From: AC-32 sp963716865
GTDB taxonomy: Bacteria; Actinomycetota; Thermoleophilia; Gaiellales; Gaiellaceae
Direction of reading: 5' to 3'
Length of the DNA stretch: 64,000 nt
Assembly: GCA_963716865.1 (NCBI GenBank)
Contig: CAVQUF010000005.1
Coordinates: forward strand, 310,001 to 374,000
Part shown: piece after piece, positions 31,027 through 40,239 of the stretch
Layout of the letters: the number at the start of each line of letters is the position of its first letter
Position numbering within the stretch: the first letter of the stretch is position 1
The notes under the pieces: generated by a model
The model's database searches: none
Told to the model about the DNA's origin: nothing
What the model saw: only the letters and a program-made list of their open reading frames with translations
Program-made: the position numbers and the translations under genes

Positions 31027-32766
31027 CTACGGGTCCGGGGCCAGCGTCGTGATTCCGAGCTCGGCCAGGATCTCCTGCGCGATCGGGGTCGGCGCGCCCG
31101 TCATCGGCTCGGATCCGCTCGACGTCTTCGGGAACGCGACCACCTCTCGGATGTTCTCCTCGCCGGCCAGGAGCATCACGAAGCGCTCGAGACCGAGCGC
31201 GAATCCGCCGTGCGGCGGCGCGCCCATCCGCAGCACCTCGAGCAGGAAGCCGAATCGCTCCTCCGCGTCCTCCTCGCCGATGCCCATCGCCCGGAAGATC
31301 CGCCGCTGGAGGGACGGATCGTGGATCCGGATCGAGCCCGAGCCGAGCTCCCAGCCGTTCCAGACGAGGTCGTACGCCTGGCTGATCGCACTGCCCGGGT
31401 CGGTCTCGATCAGGTCCTCGTCACCCGGCCTGACTCCGGTGAACGGATGGTGGCTGAAGGTCCAACGCTTGCCGTCCTCGTCCCACTCGAAGAGGGGGAA
31501 GTCGGTCACCCAGAGGAGCTCGTCCCGGTCGGTGTCGATCAGGCCCTGCTCGCGGCCCAGATGGTTGCGCACGGCCGAGAGAACCCGCGCCACGGCGCCC
31601 GGCTCGTCGGCGCCGAAGAGGACTGTCGAGGGCTCTGCCGGCCGGAGCGCATCGACGAGCTCGTCGGAGAGGAACTTCGCGATCGGAGAGCGCACCTGGC
31701 CCTGCTCGTCGAAGACGAGGTACGCGAGCCCCTTTGCGCCCCACTCCTTCGCCAGCTCCTCGAGCGCGGCGAGCTCCGAGCGCGAGAGCTCACGCGGCAC
31801 CGTCAGGCACTGCACGCTGGGCGCGTCGGCGAAGACCTTGAACTCGGAGTCCCGCGTCGGCTCGGTCACGTCGCGGAGCTCGAGGCCGAAGCGGAGGTCG
31901 GGCTTGTCCGATCCGAAGCGCGCCATCGCCTCGTGCCAGGTGATCCGGGGGAAAGGGCGGGCCGGAGCCTCACGGCCGAGCGCCGCGAACGACGCGGCCA
32001 CCGCGCCCTCGAGCGTCTCGAAGATCTCGTCGCGCGTCGGGAACGAGAGCTCGAGGTCCAGCTGGCGGAACTCGAACTGCCGGTCGGCGCGGAGGTCCTC
32101 GTCCCGGAAGCAGGTCGCGATCTGGTAGTAGCGCCCGAACCCGGACACCATCAGGATCTGCTTGAAGATCTGCGGCGACTGCGGCAGGGCGAAGAAGCGG
32201 CCGGGCTGTAGGCGGACGGGGACGAGGAAGTCGCGAGCGCCCTCGGGGGTCGCCTTCGTCAGGTTCGGCGTCCAGATGTCCACGAAGCCTTGCTCGTCCA
32301 TGAAACGGCGGATCGCGGACACGACCGTCGCCGAGAGCCGCAGGTTGCGCTGCATCCGCTCGCGGCGTAGGTCGAGGTAGCGGTAGCGGAGGCGGACGCC
32401 CTCGTCCAGGTTCTCCTCGTCGAGCTGGAACGGGAGCGGCTCGGAGCGCGAGACGATCTCGAGCTCGTCCACCTGGAGCTCGACGGCGCCGGTCGGCAGG
32501 CTCGGGTTGACGGCGTCGGCCGCGCGCGCCGCGACCTCGCCCTCGGCCCGGAGCACGAACTCGTTCCGGACCTCGTGCGCCACGGCCGCAGCTTCGGGAG
32601 CACGCTCGGGGTTGATCACGAGTTGCGCGAGGCCTGTTTCGTCGCGGAGGTCGATGAACACCAGGCCGCCGTGGTCTCGCCTTCGGGCCACCCAGCCCGC
32701 GAGGCCGAGACGCTGCCCCACGTGCTCGGGCCGCAACTCGCCGGCACCCACGTCGCGCCACCTCAT
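31027..32766 (-). CDS. aspS: Aspartyl-tRNA synthetase
   Basis: 579 aa. N-terminal OB-fold anticodon-binding domain (VGQRLGLAGWVARRRDHGGL), class II core with motif 1 FVDIWTPNLTKATPEGARDF, LPQSPQIFKQILM, motif 2 FRDEDLRADRQFEFRQLD and motif 3 GGFALGLERFVMLLAGEEN, plus the bacterial GAD insertion in the middle. ATG start overlaps the hisS stop (ATGA). hisS-aspS order is common in bacteria. Whether it is discriminating or also charges tRNA-Asn cannot be told here. Confidence 0.97.
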   Translation of the reverse strand: MRWRDVGAGELRPEHVGQRLGLAGWVARRRDHGGLVFIDLRDETGLAQLVINPERAPEAAAVAHEVRNEFVLRAEGEVAARAADAVNPSLPTGAVELQVDELEIVSRSEPLPFQLDEENLDEGVRLRYRYLDLRRERMQRNLRLSATVVSAIRRFMDEQGFVDIWTPNLTKATPEGARDFLVPVRLQPGRFFALPQSPQIFKQILMVSGFGRYYQIATCFRDEDLRADRQFEFRQLDLELSFPTRDEIFETLEGAVAASFAALGREAPARPFPRITWHEAMARFGSDKPDLRFGLELRDVTEPTRDSEFKVFADAPSVQCLTVPRELSRSELAALEELAKEWGAKGLAYLVFDEQGQVRSPIAKFLSDELVDALRPAEPSTVLFGADEPGAVARVLSAVRNHLGREQGLIDTDRDELLWVTDFPLFEWDEDGKRWTFSHHPFTGVRPGDEDLIETDPGSAISQAYDLVWNGWELGSGSIRIHDPSLQRRIFRAMGIGEEDAEERFGFLLEVLRMGAPPHGGFALGLERFVMLLAGEENIREVVAFPKTSSGSEPMTGAPTPIAQEILAELGITTLAPDP

Positions 32767-33998
32767 CTGCGGAGCCTCTCGCTCAGCTCTGCCGTCGGGA
32801 CCTCCTCGTCGGGCTCGCCGGCGCGGCGAATCGTCGAGCGCTCGGGGCCCCAGTGCACGACCGCCTGCGCGCCGAGCCGCCGCGCCTGCGTCAGCTGGCC
32901 CTTGAGCGACCGGCCCGCGTAGTCGACGTCCGCGCGCAGTCCCGAGCGGCGCAGCTCGGCCACGAGCGGCATCACGCGCGGCTTGAGGCCGTCGTCGTGC
33001 AGCGCGACGAAGACGTCGAGCCCGGGCTGCTCGGCCGTCACCCCGGCCGCCTCGAGCGAGAGCAGCAGCCGCTCGATCCCGGCGCCGAAGCCGATCCCGG
33101 GCGTCGGGGGCCCGCCGATCTCCGCGACCAGCCCGTCGTAGCGGCCGCCGCCGCAGATCGCGCTCTTGGCGCCGATCGCCTCGTCCACGAACTCGAAGGC
33201 CGTGCGGGTGTAGTAGTCGAGCCCCCGCACGAGCGTCGGCGTGAGCGTGTACCGGATCGCATAGTCGTCGAGCAGCGCGCAGACCTGCTCGAAGTGCGCC
33301 CGGCACTCGTCGCAGAGCGCGTCGCCGATCTTCGGCGCCTCCGCGAGCGCCTCCTGGACCTGCGGGCTCTTGACATCGAACACGCGCAACGGGCTCGTCG
33401 CACGCTTCTGGCGCGCCTCGTCGTCGAGGACGTCGTCGTGCTCGTCGAGCCAGGCGCTCAGCCGCTCGACGTACTGCGGCCGGCAGTTCTCATCGCCGAT
33501 CGAGTTGAGCAGCAACTCGTAGTCCGTCACGCCCAGTCGCGCGAGCAGCTCCGCGTAGAGCTGGATCAGCTCGGCGTCGATCGCAGGATCGGCCGAGCCG
33601 ATCGCCTCGACAGAGAGCTGCCAGTGCTCGCGATACCGCCCGCGCTGCGGGGCCGAGTAGCGGTACATGCTCGCGACCGTGTAGAGCTTGGCCGGCTGGC
33701 CCTCGCGGTGGAGGCCGTGCTCGAGGTACGCCCGCGCGATCGGCGCGGTCCCTTCCGGACGAAGCGTGAGCGAGCGCCCGCCCAGGTCCTCGAACGTGTA
33801 CATCTCCTTCTGCACGACGTCCGAGCCTGCTCCGGAGGTGCGGGCGAAGAGGGCGGTGTCCTCGAACACCGGCGTCTGGATCGGCCGGTAGCCGTACAGC
33901 GAGCAGAGCCGCTCCGCCTCGCCGACGACGAGCCGCCACAGCGGCTGCTCGGCGGGAAGGATGTCGTGAGTGCCTCGCGGCGCCTCGAAACCCGTCAC
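32763..33998 (-). CDS. hisS: Histidyl-tRNA synthetase
   Basis: 411 aa class II synthetase. N-terminal APRGTHDILPAEQPLW, motif 2 region YRYSAPQRGRYREHWQLSVE, the histidine-specific LVRGLDYYTRTAFEF, motif 3 GIGFGAGIERLLLSLE and the C-terminal anticodon-binding domain (LDVFVALHDDG onward). GTG start overlaps the stop of the metallo-hydrolase gene (GTGA), so three genes are coupled here. Confidence 0.96.
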   Translation of the reverse strand: MTGFEAPRGTHDILPAEQPLWRLVVGEAERLCSLYGYRPIQTPVFEDTALFARTSGAGSDVVQKEMYTFEDLGGRSLTLRPEGTAPIARAYLEHGLHREGQPAKLYTVASMYRYSAPQRGRYREHWQLSVEAIGSADPAIDAELIQLYAELLARLGVTDYELLLNSIGDENCRPQYVERLSAWLDEHDDVLDDEARQKRATSPLRVFDVKSPQVQEALAEAPKIGDALCDECRAHFEQVCALLDDYAIRYTLTPTLVRGLDYYTRTAFEFVDEAIGAKSAICGGGRYDGLVAEIGGPPTPGIGFGAGIERLLLSLEAAGVTAEQPGLDVFVALHDDGLKPRVMPLVAELRRSGLRADVDYAGRSLKGQLTQARRLGAQAVVHWGPERSTIRRAGEPDEEVPTAELSERLRR

Positions 33999-34633
33999 GG
34001 GATGCGCAGCGGAGCAAGGAACGGGTTGCGGGCGAGCTCGGTCCCCAGCGTCGTCGGCGGCCCGTGTCCGGGATAGACGACGGTCCCGGGCGGGAAGCGG
34101 TCAGTCAGGGCGCGCAGCGTCTCGACGAGCGTCTCCTGGTCGGCGCCCGGCAGGTCGGTGCGCCCGACCGAGCCGGCGAAGAGCACGTCGCCGGAGAAGA
34201 GGCTTCCGTCCGCGTGGTAGGCGAGGTGTCCGGGTGAGTGCCCGGGGACACGGAGCGTCTCGAAGCTGATCCCGGCGAGCTCGAGCGTCTCGTCGCCGGC
34301 CAGGAGGACGTCTGCAGTGTACGAGCGCGCGGGCTGGCCGGCCGGGACGAGCTCGGGCAGGTTCTCGAGCAGCGCACGCTCGTCCGCGGCCATGTGGACG
34401 GGCGCGCCCGTGCCCTCGGCGAGATCGGCGACGCCGAGGAGGTGGTCCCAGTGGCCGTGGGAGATCAGGATCGCCGCACAGCTCGCGCCGAGGCGGGCGA
34501 GCTCGAGCCGGAGCTGCGCGGCGTCGCCGCTCGGGTCGATGACAACCGCCTCCCCGGCGCTGCGGGACGCGCGCACGACGTAGCAGTTCGTCCCGATCGG
34601 GCCGAGCTCGTGGCGGTCGACGACGATGCTCAC
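33995..34633 (-). CDS. Metallo-beta-lactamase fold hydrolase (glyoxalase II-like)
   Basis: 212 aa. Complete zinc motif LISHGHWDHLLGVADL, further ligands VPGHSPGHLAYH, FSGDVLFAGSVGRTDLPGA (Asp) and YPGHGPPTTLGTE. This is the YcbL/glyoxalase II-like subgroup, hydrolysing thioesters or similar. N-terminal GPIGTNCYVV is typical. GTG start without a good SD; a 16-bp palindrome lies seven bases upstream. Often found beside hisS. Substrate not determinable. Confidence 0.85.
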   Translation of the reverse strand: MSIVVDRHELGPIGTNCYVVRASRSAGEAVVIDPSGDAAQLRLELARLGASCAAILISHGHWDHLLGVADLAEGTGAPVHMAADERALLENLPELVPAGQPARSYTADVLLAGDETLELAGISFETLRVPGHSPGHLAYHADGSLFSGDVLFAGSVGRTDLPGADQETLVETLRALTDRFPPGTVVYPGHGPPTTLGTELARNPFLAPLRIP

Positions 34634-34639
34634 AGGGCG

Positions 34640-34655
34640 CTCACCGGACGGTGAG
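34640..34655. promoter_or_regulatory. Operator-like palindrome upstream of the hydrolase-hisS-aspS unit
   Basis: CTCACCG / CGGTGAG separated by GA, a perfect 16-bp dyad just before the first gene of the unit. Position suits a repressor operator or a 5' mRNA hairpin that would cover the start. No known regulator consensus matched. Confidence 0.35.
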
Positions 34656-34780
34656 TCTAACGCCGCGCGCCGAGCCCCCTGCGCCGCCGCGAGAGGCCCG
34701 ATGCCGGCGTGCCGGAGCCTGGTGCACGTCCGCGGTTCGGGAACATGCCGCCTCCCGACCGCAGTCCCGTAGAAAAGGCG

Positions 34781-34842
34781 CGCCCGGCCTCCTCCCCACT
34801 GCGAGCCTAACCGTGAAACGCGCACACGTGGGTGACGGCAAT
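34781..34842 (+). repeat. Dispersed repeat family R1, copy c
   Basis: Starts with CGCCCGGCCTCCTCCCC, 17 bases identical to copy b (40132), then diverges and rejoins at GAAACGCGCAC and GTGGGTGACG. The central CGATCG palindrome of the other copies is missing. Confidence 0.5.
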
Positions 34843-34876
34843 GTGACGAAACGGTGCCGGATGGGAACGTGCTCGC

Positions 34877-34904
34877 CCCACCGTGCTGCACGCGTGCCGG
34901 TGGG
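34877..34904 (-). terminator. Hairpin after the small membrane protein gene
   Basis: CCCACCG / CGGTGGG with an inner GCAC/GTGC pairing, ending one base before the stop codon of the gene on the minus strand. No U-tract. Probable factor-assisted terminator. Confidence 0.45.
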
Positions 34905-35330
34905 CTAGCGGCGTCCGGTGCGGGCGGGTGGCGCCTGCCCGGACCGCCTGAGATAGGTGCGGTACATCGTGCGATCCATGAGGTACATGAAGGGGATGAA
35001 GAACGCCGTGTAGAGCACGGTCAGGAGCAGCCTGGTCTGCAGGCTTTGATTGCGGCTGAGAAAGCTGAACGCGACGAAGATCAGCGGCGCGAAGATCAGA
35101 GCTCGGCGCGCTACCCGGCCCCAGGACGGCGGGTCGACCTTTCGGGGCGCACGCCCACTCTGGCGTTTCTGCCCGCTCTTCTTGCCGTTGCGACGGGCAT
35201 CCCGGCTCGGCGCCGCCTCCGGCTCCACCACGTCGGCGTCGACCTCCTGGCCCTCCTCGTCCACGTAGACGAACTCGTACTCGTGACGGCGCTCCTTCTG
35301 GCGCCGCCTGCGCTGCTTGCGACTCGGCAT
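34905..35330 (-). CDS. Small membrane protein with basic N-terminus
   Basis: 141 aa from ATG 35330 (PSRKQRRRRQKERRHEYEFV). A Lys/Arg-rich start, an acidic stretch (VDEEGQEVDADVVEPEA), a second basic stretch and two membrane segments (ALIFAPLIFVAFSFL and LLLTVLYTAFFIPFMYL) with a basic tail. No known domain; similar short proteins occur in actinobacteria without assigned function. Separated from hutI upstream by 20 bp in the same direction, so it may be the last gene of the hut transcript. Confidence 0.65.
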   Translation of the reverse strand: MPSRKQRRRRQKERRHEYEFVYVDEEGQEVDADVVEPEAAPSRDARRNGKKSGQKRQSGRAPRKVDPPSWGRVARRALIFAPLIFVAFSFLSRNQSLQTRLLLTVLYTAFFIPFMYLMDRTMYRTYLRRSGQAPPARTGRR

Positions 35331-35350
35331 CGTGGCTAGCGTAGCGCCGC

Positions 35351-36598
35351 TCAGCGCTGCCAGGCCAGCTCGCCTCCGCGCACGGCCGCGACGACCAGCC
35401 CGCCCCCGAGGTGGTAGGCGAGATGGCGCCAGTCGGGCGCGTCGAGGAGGACGAAGTCCGCGCGGTACCCCGGCGCGAGACGCCCGAGCCGATCGGCGCG
35501 GCCCAGGACGTGCGCGGCATTGACCGTGCACGCGCCGAGCGTCTCCGCCGGGGCCATCCCGAGCTGCGTGCAGGCGAGCGAGCAGACCAGCGGCAGGCTC
35601 TCGCAGAACGCGCTGCCCGGATTGAAGTCGGTCGCCAGCGCGACGGCCGCGCCCGCGTCGAGTAGGCCCCGCGCCGGAGGCATCGGCCTCGCGAGGAACA
35701 GCGCGCTCGCGGGCAACAACACCGCGACGACGTCGCTCGCCGCGAGCGCGTGAACCCCCTCGTCACCCGTGGCTTCGAGGTGGTCGACCGACCGTGCGTC
35801 GAGCTCGATCGCAAGGGGCACGGCGCCCTGTTCCGTGAACTGGTCTCCGTGCAGGCGGAGCGCCAGTCCGGCGGCTCGGCAGGCCTCGAGGAAGCGCCTC
35901 GCCTGGCGAGCGTCGAAGGCGCCGCGCTCGAGGAACACGTCCGCCGCCTCGGCCAGCGTCGCCGCCTCGGGCAGGACCTCGCCGAGCGCGAAGTCGAGAT
36001 AGGCATCGCCGTCCTCGAACTCCGGCGGCACCGCGTGAGCGCCGAGCCAGGTCGGGATCCCACCGGCTTCGGCGATCGCACGGAGCGAGGCGAGCTCGGT
36101 CTCCCGGTCGAGCCCGTAGCCGGACTTCGCCTCGAACGTCGTCGTGCCGGACCGCAACATCCAGTCGCGGTGAAGCAGCACGGCCTCGCGGAGACCCTCC
36201 GCGCCGGCCGCGCGGGTCGCGGTCACCGTCGAAAGGATCCCGCCGCCCGCCGCGTGGAGCTCCTCGTAGCTCGCGCCGGCCGCGCGCAGCGCGAACTCCT
36301 CGACCCGGTCGCCCGCGAAGCACGCATGTGTGTGGCAGTCCACGAGCCCGGGGATCGCGCTCAACCCGCGTCCGTCGAGCTCGACGACCTCCCCGAAGAC
36401 GGACTGGAGGTCGCGCATCGGCCCGCTCGAGACGACCGCGCCGTTCTCACAGAGCAGGAAGGCATCCTCGACGACGTCGACCTCGCTGAGCGCCTCCCCG
36501 CGCAGCGGGAACTGACGCCCGGCAGGCGTGGCCAGCTGCGCCAGGTCGCGGACGAGCAAGCGAGCGGGCTCGCCCCCGGGCGCGTCGGCAGGGTTCAC
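35351..36598 (-). CDS. hutI: Imidazolonepropionase
   Basis: Third step of histidine degradation, opening the imidazolone ring to formiminoglutamate. 415 aa amidohydrolase. Metal ligands IPGLVDCHTHACFAGDR near residue 90, EAKSGYGLDRETEL, LGAHAVPPEF and ATDFNPGSAFCESLP are all present. GTG start overlaps the hutU stop (GTGA). The upstream genes supply its substrate and ftcD takes its product. Confidence 0.95.
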   Translation of the reverse strand: MNPADAPGGEPARLLVRDLAQLATPAGRQFPLRGEALSEVDVVEDAFLLCENGAVVSSGPMRDLQSVFGEVVELDGRGLSAIPGLVDCHTHACFAGDRVEEFALRAAGASYEELHAAGGGILSTVTATRAAGAEGLREAVLLHRDWMLRSGTTTFEAKSGYGLDRETELASLRAIAEAGGIPTWLGAHAVPPEFEDGDAYLDFALGEVLPEAATLAEAADVFLERGAFDARQARRFLEACRAAGLALRLHGDQFTEQGAVPLAIELDARSVDHLEATGDEGVHALAASDVVAVLLPASALFLARPMPPARGLLDAGAAVALATDFNPGSAFCESLPLVCSLACTQLGMAPAETLGACTVNAAHVLGRADRLGRLAPGYRADFVLLDAPDWRHLAYHLGGGLVVAAVRGGELAWQR

Positions 36599-38307
36599 GC
36601 GCCGCCGGAGGGCGGCATGGGCGGCTCGAACCCGTGCTGCTCGGCGACTCGCAGCGCCTCGTCGTAGCCCGCGTCGACGTGCCGCATCACGCCGGTGCCG
36701 GGATCGGCCGTCAGCACGCGCTCGAGCCGTTCGGCGCCTTCAGCGGTGCCGTCCGCCACGACAACCATGCCGGCGTGGATCGAGTTTCCGATCCCCACGC
36801 CGCCCCCGTGGTGGACGCTCACCCATGTCGCGCCTGCCGCCACATTCAGCAGCGCGTTGAGGATCGGCCAGTCTGCGATCGCGTCGGAGCCGTCGCGCAT
36901 CGCCTCCGTCTCGCGGAACGGAGAAGCGACCGAGCCCGAGTCCAGGTGATCGCGACCGATCACCACCGGCGCCTTCACCTGCCCACTGCGAACGAGCTCG
37001 TTGATCGCGAGCCCCGCCTTCGCACGCGCCCCGTAGCCGAGCCAGCAAATCCGGGCGGGAAGGCCCTGGAACGCAACTCGATCGGGGGCGACGGTCAGCC
37101 AGCGCTGGAGCGCCTGATCCTCCGGGAAGAGATCGAGCAGGACCGCGTCGATCGCGGAGATGTCGGCCGGGTCACCCGACAACGCGGCCCACCTGAACGG
37201 CCCTACGCCTTCGCAGAACAGCGGTCGAATATAGGCCGGGACGAATCCCGGGTATGTGAACGCATCCTCTACGCCCGCCGCTTCGGCCTCACCTCTCAGG
37301 TTGTTGCCATAATCGAAAACATAGCTTCCTGCTCGGACGTACTCGAGCAACCCTCGAACGTGTAGTGCGATCGACTCGCGGGCGCGGCGGATGTACTCGT
37401 CCGGATCGGAGCGCCGGAGCGTGTCGGCCTCGACGACTGTGAGCCCGCTCGGCACGTAGCCGTTGAGCGGGTCGTGCGCTGCGGTCTGGTCGGTGACCAG
37501 ATCGAAGTGCTCTCCGCGCCGCGCCAGCTCGGGGACGACGTCGGCGGCGTTCGCGAGCAGCGCGACCGAGAGCGGTCGCCCGTCGCCGGCGGCAGCTCGG
37601 ATCCGCTCCAGAGCATCGTCGAGCGATTCGGTGGCCTCGTCGAGGTAGCGCGTCTCGAGCCGCCGCTCGATGCGGGCCGGGTCGACCTCGACGCAGAGAA
37701 TGGCGGCGCCGGCCAGCGTCGCGGCGAGCGGCTGGGCCCCGCCCATCCCCCCGAGTCCCGCCGTTAGAATCGTCCGCCCGGCCAGGCTCGGCGAGCCGAA
37801 GTGCTTCTCTCCGGCCGCCGCGAAGGTCTGGTAGGTCCCCTGCAGGATCCCCTGGGTCCCGATGTAGATCCAGCTGCCGGCCGTCATCTGCCCGAACATC
37901 GTCAGCCCGAGCGCTTCGAGCCGGCGAAACTCCTCCCAGGTGGCCCAGCGCGGAACGAGCAGCGAGTTGGCGATCAGGACCCGCGGCGCCGAGGCCTGCG
38001 TGCGGAAGACGCCGACAGGCTTGCCGCTCTGCACGAGCAGCGTCTCCTCCTCGCCGAGCGTCAGCAGCGAGCGCACGATCGCGCGCAGCGCCTCCGGATT
38101 CCGCGCAGCCTTGCCGGACCCGCCGTAGACGATCAGCTCCTCCGGTCGCTCGGCGACCTCGGGATCCAGGTTGTTGAGGAGCATCCGCAGCGGCGCCTCG
38201 GTCGACCAGGAGCGGGCGTTGAGCTCGGTGCCCCGCGGCGCGCGGATCGCAGAGAGGTCACCGCAGAGGCTCTCGACCGTCGCATCGAGGGAGCGTGTCG
38301 TGCTCAC
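36595..38307 (-). CDS. hutU: Urocanate hydratase
   Basis: Second step of histidine degradation; uses NAD as electrophile. 570 aa from GTG 38307. Family marks: YGGSGKAARNPEALRAIV, the nucleotide region ILTAGLGGMGGAQPLAATLA, LVTDQTAAHDPLNGY, YPGFVPAYIRPLFCEGVGPF with the conserved Cys, and GRDHLDSGSVASPFRETE. The start overlaps the stop of the small membrane protein gene (GTGA). Confidence 0.96.
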   Translation of the reverse strand: MSTTRSLDATVESLCGDLSAIRAPRGTELNARSWSTEAPLRMLLNNLDPEVAERPEELIVYGGSGKAARNPEALRAIVRSLLTLGEEETLLVQSGKPVGVFRTQASAPRVLIANSLLVPRWATWEEFRRLEALGLTMFGQMTAGSWIYIGTQGILQGTYQTFAAAGEKHFGSPSLAGRTILTAGLGGMGGAQPLAATLAGAAILCVEVDPARIERRLETRYLDEATESLDDALERIRAAAGDGRPLSVALLANAADVVPELARRGEHFDLVTDQTAAHDPLNGYVPSGLTVVEADTLRRSDPDEYIRRARESIALHVRGLLEYVRAGSYVFDYGNNLRGEAEAAGVEDAFTYPGFVPAYIRPLFCEGVGPFRWAALSGDPADISAIDAVLLDLFPEDQALQRWLTVAPDRVAFQGLPARICWLGYGARAKAGLAINELVRSGQVKAPVVIGRDHLDSGSVASPFRETEAMRDGSDAIADWPILNALLNVAAGATWVSVHHGGGVGIGNSIHAGMVVVADGTAEGAERLERVLTADPGTGVMRHVDAGYDEALRVAEQHGFEPPMPPSGGA

Positions 38308-38528
38308 TGGCGCCGTTCCTCGCGCTGGCGGATCGCGCGCCAGGTCCATGCGGTGCCGAGCACGAACGCGCACGTCGCCCCCACCGCGGCCCAGAGCACC
38401 TCACCTCCGGTAGCCGCGGCGACCACGATCACCACGACCGCGAAGCCGCCGTAGATGAGGGCGCTATCGCGGTAGGGCCGCGCGGACCGCATCCGGCGAC
38501 GTGATGGGCGGCCCCCGTTGGTCGTCAT
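38304..38528 (-). CDS. Small two-helix membrane protein in the hut operon
   Basis: 74 aa: basic start (TNGGRPSRRRMRSARPYR), membrane segments ALIYGGFAVVVIVVAAA and VLWAAVGATCAFVLGTAW, basic tail (RAIRQREERRQ). It is wedged between hutH and hutU with four-base overlaps on both sides (ATGA and GTGA), so it must be co-translated with them. No family recognised. It could help histidine/urocanate uptake or anchor the enzymes, but neither is shown. Confidence 0.7.
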   Translation of the reverse strand: MTTNGGRPSRRRMRSARPYRDSALIYGGFAVVVIVVAAATGGEVLWAAVGATCAFVLGTAWTWRAIRQREERRQ

Positions 38529-40064
38529 CGCAGCTCGCCGACCTCGTCCTCGACCGCTTCGACGAGCGCCCCGGCGCGAACGGCCTCCGCAACCGCCTCG
38601 ATGTCCCCGGAGAGCTGCCGGTCGTCCCCCAGGCGGGGCGAGAGCGAGCGGACTAGCTCGCGGGCCGCCCGGACGCCGACCCCCGGCTGCAGCGGCGCGA
38701 GAAACTCGACCGCCTGGACGCCGGCAAGGAGCTCGATCGCGAGCACACGCTCGGCGTTGGCGAGCACCTGCCAGGCCTTGAGCCCGGCGGCGTTTCCCAT
38801 CGACACGTGATCCTCCTGCCCCGCACTCGTGGGAATCGAGTCGACGCTGGCCGGATGGGAGAGCACCTTGTTCTCGCTCACCAGCGAGGCGGCCACGTAC
38901 TGCGGGATCATGAAACCGGAGTTGATGCCGCCGTCGCCCGTGAGGAAGGCGGGCAGTCCGCCGGACAGGGCGGGATTCACGAGACGCTCGACCCGCCGCT
39001 CCGAGATGTCCGCCAGCTCCGCGACGGCCATCGCCAGCGCGTCGAGCGCGAAGGCCAGCGGCTGTCCGTGGAAGTTCCCGTTCGAGACGAGAAGCCCCTC
39101 CTCGACGAGCACGAGCGGGTTGTCGGTCGCCGAGTTCAGCTCCGTCGAAACCGTGTAGTCGACGTAGTCGAGCAGATCCCGGCTCGCACCGTGCACCTGG
39201 GGCGCGCAGCGGAGGGAGTACGCGTCCTGCACCTTGTCGCACCAGCGATGCGCCTCGTTGATCGCGGACTCCTCGAGCAGGCGGAGCACGTTCGCCGCCG
39301 AGTCGATCTGCCCCCGCAGCGGCCGCGCCGCGTGAATCTGTGGAAGGAAGCTGGTGCGGGAGCCCTGCAACGCCTCGAGGGACAGTGCACAGGCGACGTC
39401 GGCGGTCTTCACGAGCCTGCGCGCGCGGGCGAGCGCGAGCGCTCCGAACGCCGCCATGAACTGCGTGCCGTTGACGAGCGAGAGGCCCTCCTTGGCCTGA
39501 AGCCGGATCGGCTCGAGGCCCACCGCGGCCAGCGCGTCGGCGCCGGGAAGACGCGCGCCGTCGAACCATGCCTCGCCTTCGCCGATCAGCGGCAGCGCGA
39601 GGTGGGCGAGCGGCGCGAGATCGCCGCTGGCGCCGACCGAGCCCCGGCTCGGGACGTACGGCACCACGCCTCGGTTCAGGCAGTCGACGAGCAGCTCGAC
39701 CGTGCCTACTCGCGCTCCGGAGAAGCCTTTCGCGAGCGCGTTGGACTCGCAGGAGCATCGCCGCCCGAACGATCTCGGGCGGGTACGGCTCGCCCACACC
39801 GCAGGCATGGCTGCGGAGGAGCCGCAGCTGGAGCTCTTCGGTCAGCTCGTCCGGAATCGACTGCGATACGAAGCGGCCGAAGCCGGTGTTGACGCCGTAC
39901 GTGTGCTCCTGCGCGCCGTGCACGGCGTTCTCGACGACGTCGCGGGCGGCGCGCATCCGCTCGCGGGCGGAGTCCGCGATCGCGACGGGGGCGCGATCGA
40001 CGGCGACCGCCCAGACGTCGGCGACGCTCAGATCGTCGCCCGTGAGAGCCTTGCTCTCGATCAT
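38525..40064 (-). pseudogene. hutH: Histidine ammonia-lyase, single-base frameshift
   Basis: First step of histidine degradation (histidine to urocanate). Two frames join to a normal protein of about 512 aa. The first (from ATG 40064) reads YGVNTGFGRFVSQSIPDELT to RAAMLLRV; the second continues NALAKGFSGARVGTVELL through the MIO site GSVGASGDLAPLAHLAL to the end. They are separated by one extra C in GTCCAAC (39743-39744 on the plus strand); removing it restores MLLRVNALAKGF. All other parts are intact and downstream genes are coupled to its stop, so either a recent mutation or a sequencing error is likely. Confidence 0.85.
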
Positions 40065-40131
40065 CGTTCCGAGTCTATCCCGCGCCGATTCGCCCACCCG
40101 TGGAGCGCTTCTGAACGCTGTAAATACGGTT

Positions 40132-40200
40132 CGCCCGGCCTCCTCCCCGAGGCGATCGTATTTCGGAAATGCGCACGTGTGGGTGACGCCTTTGCGCCGG
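40132..40200 (+). repeat. Dispersed repeat family R1, copy b
   Basis: CGCCCGGCCTCCTCCCC, then GAGGCGATCGTATTTCGG (imperfect palindrome on CGATCG), GAAATGCGCACGTG, TGGGTGACG and TTGCGCCGG. Shares its first 17 bases with copy c and its centre and end with copy a. Fills most of the gap between ftcD and hutH. Confidence 0.55.
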
Positions 40201-40239
40201 ATGTGTCACAACGCGGCCGGCGCAGTGATCGATCTCCGA

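Noticed and set aside
32760..33306. AspRS extended at its N-terminus into the hisS region
   Set aside because: The extension is the hisS shadow frame. ATG 32766 gives a normal AspRS start and overlaps the hisS stop.
38304..40097. Reading the 597-codon frame starting upstream of hutH as one protein
   Set aside because: After about residue 120 it turns into Arg/Ala-rich nonsense. The other frame carries the rest of HutH, so this is a frameshift, not a new protein.
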